From positions 1 to 43,714 of the forward strand of contig NZ_RHHB01000026.1 of assembly GCF_003710805.1 (NCBI RefSeq): DNA of 43,714 nucleotides, read 5' to 3'. A program made the position numbers and the translations under genes. The notes beneath the pieces are model-generated. The model was given only the letters and a program-made list of their open reading frames with translations, searched no databases and was not told where the DNA came from. The stretch is from Agromyces tardus. GTDB lineage: Bacteria > Actinomycetota > Actinomycetes > Actinomycetales > Microbacteriaceae. The first letter of the stretch is position 1. Every line of letters starts with the position of its first letter. Shown one piece after another: positions 18,439 to 27,566 of this stretch.

Positions 18439-20118
18439 TCACGGTGCGGTCGCCCGCGCCGTGGTGATCTCGGATGCGGCGTCCTTCGCCGCGAGTTTCG
18501 CCTCGGCCGCTCCCTCAGCGGCCAAGGCGGCCCGGGCGATCGCCTTCGCGTCGTCCGGGGTGTACCGCGCGAGGGAGGCGCGGACATCTGCGAGTGCCGA
18601 CGGTGACATCGACAGGCTCGTGGCGCCGAGGCCCACGAGCACGACGGCGAGCAGCGGGTCGGCGGCGGCCTCGCCGCAGATGCCGACGGGCTTGCCGCGT
18701 TCGGCTCCGGCGGCGCCGACCTCGCCGACGAGGCGCAGCACGGCGGGATGCCAGGGGTCCTGCAGGTTCGCGACGGTGCCGAGGAGCCGGTCGGCCGCCA
18801 TCGTGTACTGCGTGAGGTCGTTGGTGCCGATCGACGCGAACGCGGCGACGTCGAGGATGCGGTCGGCGATCAGCGCGGCCGACGGGGTCTCGACCATGAC
18901 GCCGGCGTAGCGGATCCCGAGCTCGGCGCAGAGCGTCGTGAAGTAGCGGGTCTCGTCGACGGTCGCGATCATCGGCGCCATGACCCAGAGGTCGGCGTCG
19001 GTCGCGGCATCCGCAGCGGCGAGCGCCGTGAGCTGCTCGCGCAGGATGACCTCCGAGTGGCGCAGCGCGCGGATGCCGCGGAGCCCGAGCGCGGGGTTCT
19101 CCTCTTCGTTGGCGTTGAGGAACGCGAGGGGCTTGTCGGCTCCGGCGTCGAGCACGCGGACGACGACCTTGCTGCCGGGGAACGCCGAGAGGAGCCGCGT
19201 GTACTGCTCCTGCTGCTCGCGCACGCTCGGCGCGGTGTTCGCGTCGAGGAAGAGGAACTCGGTGCGGAACAGGCCCACGCCCTCGGCGCCGAGCTTGACG
19301 GCCTCCGCGGCGCCGTCTGCGGAGCCGAGGTTGGCCAGAAGCGGCACGGGCGTGCCGTCGGCGAGCGCGCCGGGAGTGACGGGGGCGGCCTCGCGGGCGG
19401 CCCGTTCGGCGATGCGCTCGGTCGCGTCGGCGACCTGCTCGGGGGTGGGATCGGTCACGACGAGGTCGTTGGCCGCATCGACGATGACCATGTCGCCGTC
19501 GGCGAGGCTCGCGGCATCCGCTGCGCCGACGACCGCGACGATCGACTTCTCGCGGGCGAGGATGGCGGTGTGCGAGGTGGGGCCGCCGTCGGACGTGACG
19601 AGCCCGAGCACCTGGGTCAGGTCGAGCATCGCCGTGTCGGCGGGCGCGAGGTCGCGGGCCACGAGCACGAACGGGTGGCCGGGGTTCGGCACGCCCGGCG
19701 CCGGGAGCTTGAGCAGGTGCGCGACGACCCGCTGCGACACGTCGTCGAGGTCGGCCGCGCGCTCGCCCATGTAGCCGCCCATGCCCAGGAGCATGTCGCG
19801 GAAGGCGGCGAACGCCTCGAACACGGCGCGCTCGGCGGTCTTGCCGTCGGCGAGCCGCTTCACGACGTCGTCGATGAGCGTGGGGTCCTCGGCCATCATG
19901 GCCTGCGCCTCGAGCACGTCCTGCGCCGCTCCGCCGGCCTGCCGGCCGCGGCGGTTCAGCTCCTCGGCGACGACCGACAGCGATGCCTTCGCCCGCTCGG
20001 CCTCACGCTCGGGGTCGAGGTGGCTCGCCCGGTCGACCGGCTCGGGCAGCCGATCGGCCATCCGCACCACCGAGCCGACCGCCACACCCAGGCCGATGCC
20101 CGTGCCCTTGATCTCCAT
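18439..20118 (-). CDS. ptsI: phosphoenolpyruvate--protein phosphotransferase (EI)
   Basis: This 559-aa enzyme takes phosphate from PEP and gives it to HPr. The active histidine is H183 in DGGPTSHTAILARE. The C-terminal TIM-barrel PEP domain carries NANEEENPALGLRGIR, APMIATVDE, GVMVETPSAAL and the Cys in GICGEAAADPL. It begins MEIKGTGIGLGVAVG; a GTG one codon earlier (20121) is an equally possible start, with GGAGAG upstream. An EI gene inside a sugar-specific operon suggests this operon supplies the general PTS enzymes of the cell, unless other copies exist. Confidence 0.96.
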   Translation of the reverse strand: MEIKGTGIGLGVAVGSVVRMADRLPEPVDRASHLDPEREAERAKASLSVVAEELNRRGRQAGGAAQDVLEAQAMMAEDPTLIDDVVKRLADGKTAERAVFEAFAAFRDMLLGMGGYMGERAADLDDVSQRVVAHLLKLPAPGVPNPGHPFVLVARDLAPADTAMLDLTQVLGLVTSDGGPTSHTAILAREKSIVAVVGAADAASLADGDMVIVDAANDLVVTDPTPEQVADATERIAERAAREAAPVTPGALADGTPVPLLANLGSADGAAEAVKLGAEGVGLFRTEFLFLDANTAPSVREQQEQYTRLLSAFPGSKVVVRVLDAGADKPLAFLNANEEENPALGLRGIRALRHSEVILREQLTALAAADAATDADLWVMAPMIATVDETRYFTTLCAELGIRYAGVMVETPSAALIADRILDVAAFASIGTNDLTQYTMAADRLLGTVANLQDPWHPAVLRLVGEVGAAGAERGKPVGICGEAAADPLLAVVLVGLGATSLSMSPSALADVRASLARYTPDDAKAIARAALAAEGAAEAKLAAKDAASEITTARATAP

Positions 20119-20163
20119 CACGCGCCCTCTCCGTTCGGTTGACTGGGCGACGGATGCGTCGAG

Positions 20164-20430
20164 CTATTCGTCGTGGTCGGTGCTGAGCAGCTCCACCAGC
20201 TCGTCGAGCACGCGCTGCTCGTCGCCGCCGTCGACGACGAGGGTGACCTCATCGCCGAAGTCGATGCCCTGCGAGATGACCCCGAGGATGCTCGCCGCAT
20301 TGACGGGAGTGCCACCGGCCTTGCTGATGGTGACAGACGACCCCGATGCCGCGGCGGCTTGGGTGAAGAGTTTCGCGGGCCGTGCGTGCAGGCCGTGGGT
20401 CGATCCGATTCGAACTGTGCGTTCCACCAT
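20164..20430 (-). CDS. ptsH: phosphocarrier protein HPr
   Basis: This 88-aa protein has the active histidine H15 in THGLHARPAKLF and a Ser at position 47 (NAASILGVISQG), the site that HPr kinase modifies in Firmicutes. GDEVTLVVDG and the C-terminal helix match HPr. Starting at an ATG at 20430, it lies between the EIIB and EI genes. A long-loop inverted repeat (20455-20462 with 20493-20500, CCGTTCCC/GGGAACGG) separates it from EIIB. Confidence 0.96.
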   Translation of the reverse strand: MVERTVRIGSTHGLHARPAKLFTQAAAASGSSVTISKAGGTPVNAASILGVISQGIDFGDEVTLVVDGGDEQRVLDELVELLSTDHDE

Positions 20431-20521
20431 GATTCCGGTCTCCGTCGTTGGCTTCCGTTCCCGCCTTCACCATAGCCCTCGAAGCGCGCGGTGGGAACGG
20501 CGGCGCGCGCCCGGCGGTCGT

Positions 20522-20830
20522 TCACGACCGACCCCCGACGGTGTCGAGGGCGAGATCGAGCGCGTCGTCGCCATCTGCCGCCGTGGCTCCCGCGGGGAGC
20601 ACGGCGACGGGCACGGATGCCGCGGCCGCGAGTTCGCGCAGTGCGTCGACGCGGTCGCCGAGGTGCGCGCCGACGAGCAGCACGTCCGCACCGTCGAGCG
20701 CCTCGGCGAGTCCCGCCTCGGCGGCGGCACGCGCGTCGACCCGGAGGCCCCTCGCGTCGGCGGCACGGCGCACGCGCAGCGCGACGAAGGTGCTCGACGC
20801 ACCCGCACCGCACACCACGATGATCCGCAT
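20522..20830 (-). CDS. small PTS EIIB, lactose/cellobiose-type, orphan
   Basis: This 102-aa protein begins MRIIVVCGAGASSTFVALR. The Cys at 7 sits in the beta1-loop-helix motif (CxAGxSST) of the lactose/cellobiose EIIB family. The rest is compatible with the same alpha/beta fold (DGADVLLVGAHLGDRVDALRELA, VPVAVLP). No matching EIIC is in the window, and MtlA carries its own IIB domain. I chose the start at 20830 because the added N-terminus from 20893 is not EIIB-like. It is the first gene of the operon, facing the divergent regulator. It may serve a permease elsewhere or signal to the regulator; both are inference. Confidence 0.8.
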   Translation of the reverse strand: MRIIVVCGAGASSTFVALRVRRAADARGLRVDARAAAEAGLAEALDGADVLLVGAHLGDRVDALRELAAAASVPVAVLPAGATAADGDDALDLALDTVGGRS

Positions 20831-21053
20831 GCCTGCCTCCTCGCCGGCCTCGCCCGGTCTCCGTCGATCGGTTGCGGCGGATGCCGCGAACACCTCGATG
20901 GTGCCTCTCGAGCGACCGGTCCCGCCACCAGGTTTCCTTCCTGCCCCCCGGAAGGTTCCGTCGATGTGGTGCCACGGGGCGGTGGGCGGTGGTTGACTGT
21001 CAGCGTCCGCCCGACGAGGCCGCGGGGCGGCATCCGACCATCACGGGAGCGAC
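20831..21053. promoter_or_regulatory. divergent control region of the mannitol PTS operon
   Basis: This 223-bp spacer between the minus-strand PTS operon and the plus-strand PRD regulator must hold both promoters. Visible are a stem-loop CCTTCC-8 nt-GGAAGG (20936-20955), a related pair of blocks (CGATGGTGCC at 20897-20906 and CGATGTGGTGCC at 20962-20973), and two copies of the GGATGCCGC word (20879 and 21027). No consensus -35/-10 pair is convincing. By analogy with MtlR systems, the regulator probably binds here. Confidence 0.4.
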
Positions 21054-23075
21054 GTGCCAGACAAGTGGGAGCGACTCGCGGAGGTCCTCGCGAGCGCCGA
21101 CGGCTGGACGACCGCATCCTCCCTCGCCACCCGGCTCGACGTGACGCCCCGCACGATCCGCAGCTACGTCGCCCGCGCGAACGACGGCGGACGCGTGCTC
21201 ATCGAGTCCGGGCCCGAGGGATACCGGCTCGACCGCGCCGCCTGGGCGGAACGCGTCGCGCAGGCATCCGCCGCGAGCGCCGAGGGCTCCCCCGCCGCGC
21301 GTCTCGCGCGCCTCATCCGCGACCTCGTCGACGCGCCCGACGGCCTCGACGTGCACGCGGCAGCCGACGGAATGCACGTGAGCGAGTCGACGATCGAGGC
21401 CGACCTCGGCCGCGTGCGCACTCGGCTGGACGGCATCGGGCTGCGGCTGCGGCGCGAGGGCGCGACGGTGCGGCTGGAGGGGCCCGAGAGCGCCATGCGG
21501 CGGCTCATCAGCGCCCTCGTGCGCGAGGAGGGCGACCGGGGCGTGCTCGGCTTCGACGAGCTGCGACGTTCCTTCCCCGCGATGGACGGCTTCCGCGGCG
21601 AGCTCGTCGCCGCCCTCGACGCGGCCGGCTACGCGCCCAACGAGTACACGCTCGACGACGTGCTGCTGCACCTCGCGATCGCCCTCGACCGGATCGGGCG
21701 CGACCGGCACCTCGATGACCCCACCGACCCGACGGGCGCCACTGCTGCGACCGCGACGGGCGCGGCGGCGACGGATGCCGCGGTCGTGACGGATGCCGCG
21801 GACGCGACGGATGCCGCGGTCGCGATGGGGGGCCCCGACGCACCGGGTGCCGACGCGCAGGGCTCCGAGCCGCTCGCCGGACTCGTGGGCGACCTCGTGG
21901 TCTCCCACTTCGGGGTGTCGCTCGACCCGGCCGAGCTCGACCACATCTCGCGCCTCGTGGCGACGCGGGCCGCGACCCGCCGGATCGACGCGGTGTCCGT
22001 GGAGGGCGGGGCGGGCGGCGTCTCGGCGCGCGTCGTCGTGCTGCAGGAGATCGTGCGCCGCATCTCGGCCGACTACCTCATCGACCTCGGCGACGACGAG
22101 TTCATCAACCGGCTCGCGCTGCACGTCGACAACCTCGCCGTGCGCGCCGCCGACCGCAGCTACTCGCGCAATCCGCTCACCGCGGCGATCAAGGCGGCCT
22201 ACCCGCTCATCTACGACCTCGCCGTGTACCTCGCGAGCGAGCTGGGGCGACTCGAGGGCATCACCGTGAACGACGACGAGATCGCCTACCTCGCGATGCA
22301 CCTCGGGGCGCACCTCGAGCGCACGCGGTCCCGCGGCGAGACCGTGCGCGTCGGCGTCGCCGCTCCGGCGTATCACGACGCGCGCTCGGTGCTGCTGGAG
22401 CGCCTCCGGTCGGCGACGGGCGACGACGTGGAGCTCGTCGCGCTCGACGCCGCAGCATCCGCCTCGCCCGGCGACGCCGACATCGAGCTGCTCGTGGCCG
22501 TCATCCCGCCCACGCGGCCGCACGCGCACACCGTGGTGGTCGCGCCGTTCCCGACCGAGGGCGACCTCGATCGGGTGCGCAACGAGCTCACCCGCATCCG
22601 CGTGGCCCGGCGCCGCGCTCGCCTCGCAGCGACCCTCTCCCGCACGACCGGCCCCGAACTCTTCGTGCGCGGCATGCGCGGCCGCACCCGCGACGACGTC
22701 ATCCGCCTGCTCGGCGACCGCATGATCGACGCGGGCCTCATCGACGAGAGCTACGTCGACGGCGCCCTCGAGCGCGAGCGCATGTCGTCGACCGCCTTCA
22801 CCGAGCTCCTCGCGGTGCCGCACGCGATGACGATGACCGCGACGCGCAGCGCCATCGCGTTCGCCATCGACGACGTGCCCATCGACTGGGGCGGATCCCG
22901 CGTGCACGTGGTGGCGCTCATCGCCTTCGCCGAGAGCGGCCGCGCCGAGTTCCAGGAGGTGTTCGACCAGTTCGTCGAGGCGTTCTCGGAGCCGGAGAAC
23001 GTGCGGCGGCTCGTGCGCGGCGCCGTCGACTACGGCGGCCTGCTCACCGAGCTGGCCCACCTCATGGCCCCGTGA
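21054..23075 (+). CDS. PRD-domain transcriptional regulator, MtlR/BglG type
   Basis: This is a 673-aa protein. In order: DeoR-like HTH (about 5-60, TASSLATRLDVTPRTIRSYV), second HTH (about 95-135, AAADGMHVSESTIEADL), PRD1 (about 178-312), PRD2 (about 325-425, with H357, H416 and H420), a IIB-like domain without its cysteine (430-525), and a IIA domain with H590 in LLAVPHAMTMT. Such proteins activate PTS operons and are tuned by phosphorylation through HPr and EII. PRD1 is interrupted near 223-272 by an Ala/Thr/Asp-rich insert encoded partly by three 18-bp repeats. The GTG at 21054 follows CGGGAG. It converges on map, 9 bp apart. Confidence 0.9.
   Translation: MPDKWERLAEVLASADGWTTASSLATRLDVTPRTIRSYVARANDGGRVLIESGPEGYRLDRAAWAERVAQASAASAEGSPAARLARLIRDLVDAPDGLDVHAAADGMHVSESTIEADLGRVRTRLDGIGLRLRREGATVRLEGPESAMRRLISALVREEGDRGVLGFDELRRSFPAMDGFRGELVAALDAAGYAPNEYTLDDVLLHLAIALDRIGRDRHLDDPTDPTGATAATATGAAATDAAVVTDAADATDAAVAMGGPDAPGADAQGSEPLAGLVGDLVVSHFGVSLDPAELDHISRLVATRAATRRIDAVSVEGGAGGVSARVVVLQEIVRRISADYLIDLGDDEFINRLALHVDNLAVRAADRSYSRNPLTAAIKAAYPLIYDLAVYLASELGRLEGITVNDDEIAYLAMHLGAHLERTRSRGETVRVGVAAPAYHDARSVLLERLRSATGDDVELVALDAAASASPGDADIELLVAVIPPTRPHAHTVVVAPFPTEGDLDRVRNELTRIRVARRRARLAATLSRTTGPELFVRGMRGRTRDDVIRLLGDRMIDAGLIDESYVDGALERERMSSTAFTELLAVPHAMTMTATRSAIAFAIDDVPIDWGGSRVHVVALIAFAESGRAEFQEVFDQFVEAFSEPENVRRLVRGAVDYGGLLTELAHLMAP
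21770..21823 (+). repeat. three 18-bp tandem repeats in the regulator gene
   Basis: The unit GACGGATGCCGCGGTCGT recurs at 21770, 21788 and 21806 with one or two changes. It encodes about 18 residues of Thr-Asp-Ala-Ala type within the PRD1 insert. Each unit contains one copy of the CGGATGCCGCG word that is dispersed through the window. Confidence 0.9.
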
Positions 23076-23084
23076 GGCGGCGCG

Positions 23085-23918
23085 TCAGGTGATCGGCACG
23101 GGCACGACGCCGAGCGGCGCGAGCCCCGCTGCGCCGCCGTCCGGCGCCGTCAGCACCCAGATGCCGCCGTCGTGCACCGCGACCGTGTGCTCGACGTGGG
23201 CGGAGTCGGCACCGTCGGACGTCGTGACCGTCCAGCCGTCGTCGCGCACGACGGTGTCGATGGCGCCGGCCACGATCATCGGCTCGATCGCCACGACGAG
23301 TCCGGGGCGGACCGCGGGGCCGCGCCCCCGCACGCGGTGGTTGTACACGCTCGGCTCCTCGTGCATCGACCTGCCGATGCCGTGGCCGCCGTAGCCCTCG
23401 ATGATGCCGTAGTCGCCGGCCGCCTCCACCGCGTCCTCGATTGCGGCACCCACCTCGTGCAGGTGACGGGCGGATGCGAGCGCGGCGATCCCGTGCCACA
23501 GCGAACGCTCCGCGGCGGCGGCGAGCGCCTCCCGGGCGGCCACCACGTCGGGGCGCGCGGGGTCGGGCAGCACGACGGTGAAGGCGGCGTCGCCGTTCCA
23601 GCCGTCGACCTCGGCCCCGCCGTCGACCGAGACGATGTCGCCCGGCCGGAAGGGGCGGTCGCCCGGGATGCCGTGCACGATGTCGTCGTCGACCGAGATG
23701 CACAGCGTGTGACGGTATCCGGGGACGAGCTGGAAGTTCGAGCGGCCGCCGAGCGAGCGGATGACCTCGTCGGCCGCCGCGTCGACCTCGAGCGGCGTGG
23801 CACCCACGACGATGCGATCGCGCGCCTCGGCGAGGGCCGCCGCGGTCGCCGCGCCCGCCGGGATCATCGCGCGGAGCTCGTGCGGCGACTTGTAGATGGA
23901 GCGGGTGCGCCCGAACAC
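23085..23918 (-). CDS. map: type I methionine aminopeptidase
   Basis: This 277-aa enzyme removes the initiator Met. The five metal ligands are in place: the two Asp in VDGGAEVDGWNGDAAF, the His in GYGGHGIGRSMHEEP, and the Glu in VVAIEPM and HVEHTV. The start is a GTG at 23918, 8 bp after adk, with no obvious Shine-Dalgarno, so coupling to adk is likely. It closes the spc cluster. In many genomes infA follows directly; here the PTS module intervenes. The last 25 or so residues (APDGGAAGLAPLG) extend past the normal end. Confidence 0.95.
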   Translation of the reverse strand: MFGRTRSIYKSPHELRAMIPAGAATAAALAEARDRIVVGATPLEVDAAADEVIRSLGGRSNFQLVPGYRHTLCISVDDDIVHGIPGDRPFRPGDIVSVDGGAEVDGWNGDAAFTVVLPDPARPDVVAAREALAAAAERSLWHGIAALASARHLHEVGAAIEDAVEAAGDYGIIEGYGGHGIGRSMHEEPSVYNHRVRGRGPAVRPGLVVAIEPMIVAGAIDTVVRDDGWTVTTSDGADSAHVEHTVAVHDGGIWVLTAPDGGAAGLAPLGVVPVPIT

Positions 23919-23926
23919 GCGGGAGG

Positions 23927-24547
23927 TCAGGCGGCCGCGCCGTTGCCGCCGCGGTCGGCGGCGTCGAGACCGCGCTCCGCGAGCGCCGCGAAGATGCGCC
24001 CCGTGACCTCGTCGAGCGTGCCCACGCCGTCGATCTCCACCACGAGGCCGTGCTCGCGGTACACGTCGAGGATCGGCGCGGTCTCACGCTCGTAGATCGC
24101 GAGGCGGTTCGCGATGACCTCTTCGGTGTCGTCGGTGCGACCCTGCTCGACGGCGCGCTGCGTGATGCGGGCGATGCTCTCCTCGCGCGGCACGACGAGC
24201 TCGATGACGGCGTCGAGCGACTCGCCGCGGGATGCGAGGAAGGCGTCGAGGTCGTCGACCTGCCCCCGGTTGCGGGGATACCCGTCGAGGAGGAATCCGC
24301 CCGCGGCATCCGGCTGCTGGAGGCGGTCCCGGACGAGCTCGCTCGTGAGCTCGTCGGGCACCAGGTGGCCGGCCTCGATGATCTCCTGGACCTGCTTGCC
24401 GAGCTCGGTGCCGCCCTTGACGTTCTCGCGGAAGATGTCGCCGGTGGCGACCTGCGGGACGCCGAAGGCCTCGGCGACGAGCACGCCCTGCGTGCCCTTG
24501 CCGGAGCCCTGCGGGCCGACGATCAGGAACCGGGCGGAGTGCGTCAT
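23927..24547 (-). CDS. adk: adenylate kinase, short-LID form
   Basis: This 206-aa enzyme interconverts AMP, ADP and ATP. The P-loop GPQGSGKGT lies near 11-19, with [23 protein letters not shown] and [16 protein letters not shown] following. The LID region is the short type ([19 protein letters not shown]), without the zinc-binding cysteines of Bacillus. The ATG at 24547 overlaps the secY stop by 4 nt. The C-terminus ends in an Ala/Gly-rich tail. Confidence 0.97.
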   Translation of the reverse strand: MTHSARFLIVGPQGSGKGTQGVLVAEAFGVPQVATGDIFRENVKGGTELGKQVQEIIEAGHLVPDELTSELVRDRLQQPDAAGGFLLDGYPRNRGQVDDLDAFLASRGESLDAVIELVVPREESIARITQRAVEQGRTDDTEEVIANRLAIYERETAPILDVYREHGLVVEIDGVGTLDEVTGRIFAALAERGLDAADRGGNGAAA

Positions 24548-25866
24548 CGGAGGAGTCCTTCGTAGTGGCGCTGCTGCAGCTGGGCGTCGATCTGCTTCAC
24601 CGTCTCGAGTCCGACGCCGACGATGATCAGGATCGACGCGCCGCCGAACGGGAAGTTCTGGTCGGCGCCGACGAGCGCGAACGCGATCAGCGGCGACAGG
24701 GCGATGATGCCGAGGTACATCGACCCGGGGAGGGTGATGCGGGTGAGCACGTAGTCGAGGTACTCGGCCGTCGGGCGTCCGGCACGGATGCCGGGGATGA
24801 AGCCGCCGTACTTCTTCATGTTCTCGGCGACCTCGTCGGGGTTGAACGTGATCGCGACGTAGAAGTACGTGAACCCGACGATGAGCAGGAAGTAGAGGAG
24901 CATGTAGAGCGGGTGGTCGCCCTTGGTGAGGTTGTTCGTGACCCACACCACCCAGGCCTGCGGCGTCTCGCCCGCGGCGGGCTGATTGAACTGCGCGATG
25001 AGCGCGGGCAGGTACAGGAGCGACGACGCGAAGATGACGGGCACGACGCCGGCCATGTTGACCTTGATCGGGATGTACGTGTTGTTGCCGCCGTACGTGC
25101 GCCGCCCGACCATGCGCTTGGCGTACTGCACCGGGATGCGCCGCTGCGACTGCTCGACGAACACGACCGCGACGACGACCGCGAGGCCGACGACGAGCAC
25201 GATGGCGAAGATGTCCCAGCCGCGCGAGATCGCGATGGCGGTGAGCGAGCCCGGGAACTGCGCGGCGATCGACGTGAAGATCAGCAGCGACATGCCGTTG
25301 CCGATGCCGCGCTCGGTGATGAGCTCGCCCATCCACATGATGAGGCCGGTGCCGGCGGTCATGGTGATGACCATGAGGAGGATGGCGTACCAGGCGTCGT
25401 TCGTGATGAGCTGCGAGCACTCGGGGGCCGAGTTCGACGGGAACAGTGCGCCCGAGCGGGCCACCGTGATGAGCGTCGTGGACTGCAGCACGCCGAGCGC
25501 GATGGTGAGGTAGCGCGTGTACTGGGTGAGCTTGGCCTGGCCGGCCTGGCCCTCCTTGTAGAGGGTCTCGAAGTGGGGGATCACCACGCGCAGCAGCTGC
25601 ACGATGATCGACGCGGTGATGTAGGGCATGATGCCCAACGCGAAGATCGAGAGCTGCAGCAGGGCGCCGCCCGAGAAGAGGTTGACGAGCTCGTAGAGAC
25701 CCGATGCGCCCTGGTTGGCCGCGAGACACGCCTGCACGTTCGAGAAGTCCACGAACGGCGCCGGGATGAAGGATCCGAGCCGGAACAGGGCCACGATACC
25801 CAGCGTGAACCCGATCTTGCGGCGAAGATCCGGCGTGCGGAAGATCCGCCCGATGGCGTTGAACAC
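24544..25866 (-). CDS. secY: protein translocase subunit SecY
   Basis: This 440-aa central channel of the Sec translocon shows ten hydrophobic segments, consistent with the ten-helix SecY fold. It begins [20 protein letters not shown]. Conserved cytoplasmic loops are visible: [39 protein letters not shown] and [20 protein letters not shown]. Length is standard. The 115-bp gap to rplO contains an inverted repeat at 25908-25963. adk overlaps its end. Confidence 0.98.
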   Translation of the reverse strand: MFNAIGRIFRTPDLRRKIGFTLGIVALFRLGSFIPAPFVDFSNVQACLAANQGASGLYELVNLFSGGALLQLSIFALGIMPYITASIIVQLLRVVIPHFETLYKEGQAGQAKLTQYTRYLTIALGVLQSTTLITVARSGALFPSNSAPECSQLITNDAWYAILLMVITMTAGTGLIMWMGELITERGIGNGMSLLIFTSIAAQFPGSLTAIAISRGWDIFAIVLVVGLAVVVAVVFVEQSQRRIPVQYAKRMVGRRTYGGNNTYIPIKVNMAGVVPVIFASSLLYLPALIAQFNQPAAGETPQAWVVWVTNNLTKGDHPLYMLLYFLLIVGFTYFYVAITFNPDEVAENMKKYGGFIPGIRAGRPTAEYLDYVLTRITLPGSMYLGIIALSPLIAFALVGADQNFPFGGASILIIVGVGLETVKQIDAQLQQRHYEGLLR

Positions 25867-25907
25867 TCGTCCTCCTGTTGCTCCGTCGTGGAGTCAGCTC
25901 AAATGCG

Positions 25908-25963
25908 GCTCGAGCCTGTCGAGACCCCCGTGAATCATACGCGAGGTCCCGACAGGCTCGAAC
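25908..25963. repeat. inverted repeat with CGAGCCTGTCGA arms (rplO-secY gap)
   Basis: The 19-nt arms GCTCGAGCCTGTCGAGACC (25908-25926) and GGTCCCGACAGGCTCGAAC (25945-25963) pair at 17 positions around an 18-nt loop. A related arm recurs upstream of rpsJ at 35730-35747. It lies inside the transcribed spc operon before secY and could act as an attenuator or processing site; it may simply be a dispersed intergenic repeat. Confidence 0.8.
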
Positions 25964-25981
25964 TTGAAGTGGTGCAGCTGT

Positions 25982-26674
25982 CTACTTTACCGATCCGCCG
26001 GCGGCGACGATCTTCTGCTCCGCGGAGCCGGAGACCTTGTCGACCTCGACGTTGAGCTTCACCTGGATGTCGCCGTTGCCGAGCACCTTGACGCGCTCGT
26101 TCTTGCGGACGGCACCCTTGTCGACGAGGTCGGCGACGGTGACGTCGCCGCCCTTCGGGTAGAGCTCGGCGAGCTTGTCCAGGTTGACCACCTGGTACTC
26201 GACGCGGAACGGGTTCTTGAAGCCGCGCAGCTTCGGCGCACGCATGTGGTACGGAAGCTGTCCACCCTCGAAGCCGGGGCGGATGTTGTTGCGGGCCTTC
26301 GAACCCTTGGTGCCGCGACCGGCGGTCTTGCCCTTCGAACCCTCACCGCGTCCGACGCGGGTCTTGTCCTTCTTGGCACCGGGCGCCGGGCGCAGGTGGT
26401 GCACCTTCAGCACGGGCTCGCGCTTGGCGTCGACGGCGTCCTTCTCGGCAGCCTTCTTCGCCGGAGCCTTCTTCGCGGGGGCCTTCTCGGCCGGAGCCGC
26501 GTCGGCCTTGGCGGCAGCGGCCTTGGCCGGAGCCTTGGCAGCAGCGGCCTTGGCCGGAGCCTTGGCGGCGGCGGCCTTGGCCGGCGCCTTCTCGGCGGCG
26601 GGCTTCGCCGCAGCCTTCTTGGCGGGAGCCTTCTTGGGCTCCTCGGCGGCGGTGGCGTTCTTCTCGTCAGCCAT
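25982..26674 (-). CDS. rplO: 50S ribosomal protein L15 with Lys/Ala/Pro-rich N-terminal extension
   Basis: This is a 230-aa protein, about 80 longer than a typical L15. The L15 core starts near residue 87 ([23 protein letters not shown] as the conserved head; then [19 protein letters not shown] and the C-terminal [18 protein letters not shown]). Residues 1-85 are made of APAKKA and APAKAAAAK units, closely resembling bacterial H1-like proteins. The region is continuous and in frame, with its ATG sharing a base with the rpmD stop (TAATG), so it appears genuinely translated. The function of the tail is unknown. Confidence 0.96.
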   Translation of the reverse strand: MADEKNATAAEEPKKAPAKKAAAKPAAEKAPAKAAAAKAPAKAAAAKAPAKAAAAKADAAPAEKAPAKKAPAKKAAEKDAVDAKREPVLKVHHLRPAPGAKKDKTRVGRGEGSKGKTAGRGTKGSKARNNIRPGFEGGQLPYHMRAPKLRGFKNPFRVEYQVVNLDKLAELYPKGGDVTVADLVDKGAVRKNERVKVLGNGDIQVKLNVEVDKVSGSAEQKIVAAGGSVK

Positions 26675-26859
26675 TAGTCAATCTCCTCAACCTTCACGAG
26701 GTGGGCGACCGTCTTGATGTAGCCGCGGTTCTGCGGCGTGTCCTCACGGACGACGGAGGCGCCGATGCGCTTGAGCCCGAGGCTGCGGAGCGTGTCGCGC
26801 TGGTACTGCTTCTCGCTCACCTTGGACTTGATCTGGGTCACCTTGAGCTGCTTGGCCAT
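26674..26859 (-). CDS. rpmD: 50S ribosomal protein L30
   Basis: This 61-aa protein, [20 protein letters not shown], then [20 protein letters not shown] and [21 protein letters not shown], is a complete bacterial L30. The ATG at 26859 shares one base with the rpsE stop (TGATG) and its own stop shares one with the rplO start. It is a standard member of the spc operon. Confidence 0.98.
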   Translation of the reverse strand: MAKQLKVTQIKSKVSEKQYQRDTLRSLGLKRIGASVVREDTPQNRGYIKTVAHLVKVEEID

Positions 26860-27566
26860 CAGGCACCTGCCTTCGCTGCTGCGGCGGCCTCGGCCGCCTG
26901 GGCCTCGGCACGCAGCAGCCGGGCCGGAGCGACCTGGTCGTAGTCGAGACCACGACGGGCGGCGACTGCGCGGGGCTCCTCGAGCTGCTTCAGCGCCTCG
27001 ACCGTGGCGTGCACGATGTTGATGGTGTTCGACGAGCCGAGCGACTTGCTCAGGACGTCGTGGATGCCGGCGCACTCGAGCACCGCACGCACCGGACCAC
27101 CGGCGATGACACCGGTACCGGGCGACGCGGGACGAAGCAGGACGACACCGGCAGCGGCCTCACCCTGCACGGGGTGCGGGATGGTGACGCCGACGCGGGG
27201 GACGCGGAAGAAGTTCTTCTTCGCCTCCTCGACACCCTTCGAGATCGCGGTCGGGACTTCGCGCGCCTTGCCGTAGCCGACGCCCACGAGGCCGTTGCCG
27301 TCGCCCACGACGACGAGCGCCGTGAAGCTGAAGCGGCGACCGCCCTTGACGACCTTCGACACGCGGTTGATGGTCACCACGCGCTCGAGGAACTGGCTCT
27401 TCTCGGCGTCGCGGCCGCCGCGGTCGCGGCCCTGGCCGCGGTCGCGTCCGCCACCGCCGCCGCCGCGACGCGGCTCGCGCTCGTTGCGCTGCGGCTCGGA
27501 GGCTGCTGCCGTCTCGACGGGTGCCTCTGCGGTCACCTCGGTCTCCTTCACGGTGTTCTCACTCAC
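26859..27566 (-). CDS. rpsE: 30S ribosomal protein S5 with RGG-like N-terminus
   Basis: This 235-aa protein supports decoding accuracy. The S5 core runs from [25 protein letters not shown] to [22 protein letters not shown], including [21 protein letters not shown]. The first 55 residues are acidic, then rich in Gly and Arg ([20 protein letters not shown]), an RGG-box-like tail known in actinobacterial S5. The C-terminus is Ala-rich. It starts at a GTG at 27566, overlapping the rplR stop by 4 nt (GTGA). Confidence 0.98.
   Translation of the reverse strand: MSENTVKETEVTAEAPVETAAASEPQRNEREPRRGGGGGGRDRGQGRDRGGRDAEKSQFLERVVTINRVSKVVKGGRRFSFTALVVVGDGNGLVGVGYGKAREVPTAISKGVEEAKKNFFRVPRVGVTIPHPVQGEAAAGVVLLRPASPGTGVIAGGPVRAVLECAGIHDVLSKSLGSSNTINIVHATVEALKQLEEPRAVAARRGLDYDQVAPARLLRAEAQAAEAAAAAKAGA

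Noticed and set aside
15224..23075. PTS module as a recently acquired genomic island
   Set aside because: No integrase, tRNA, direct repeats or composition shift, and the dispersed word is as dense here as in the flanks.
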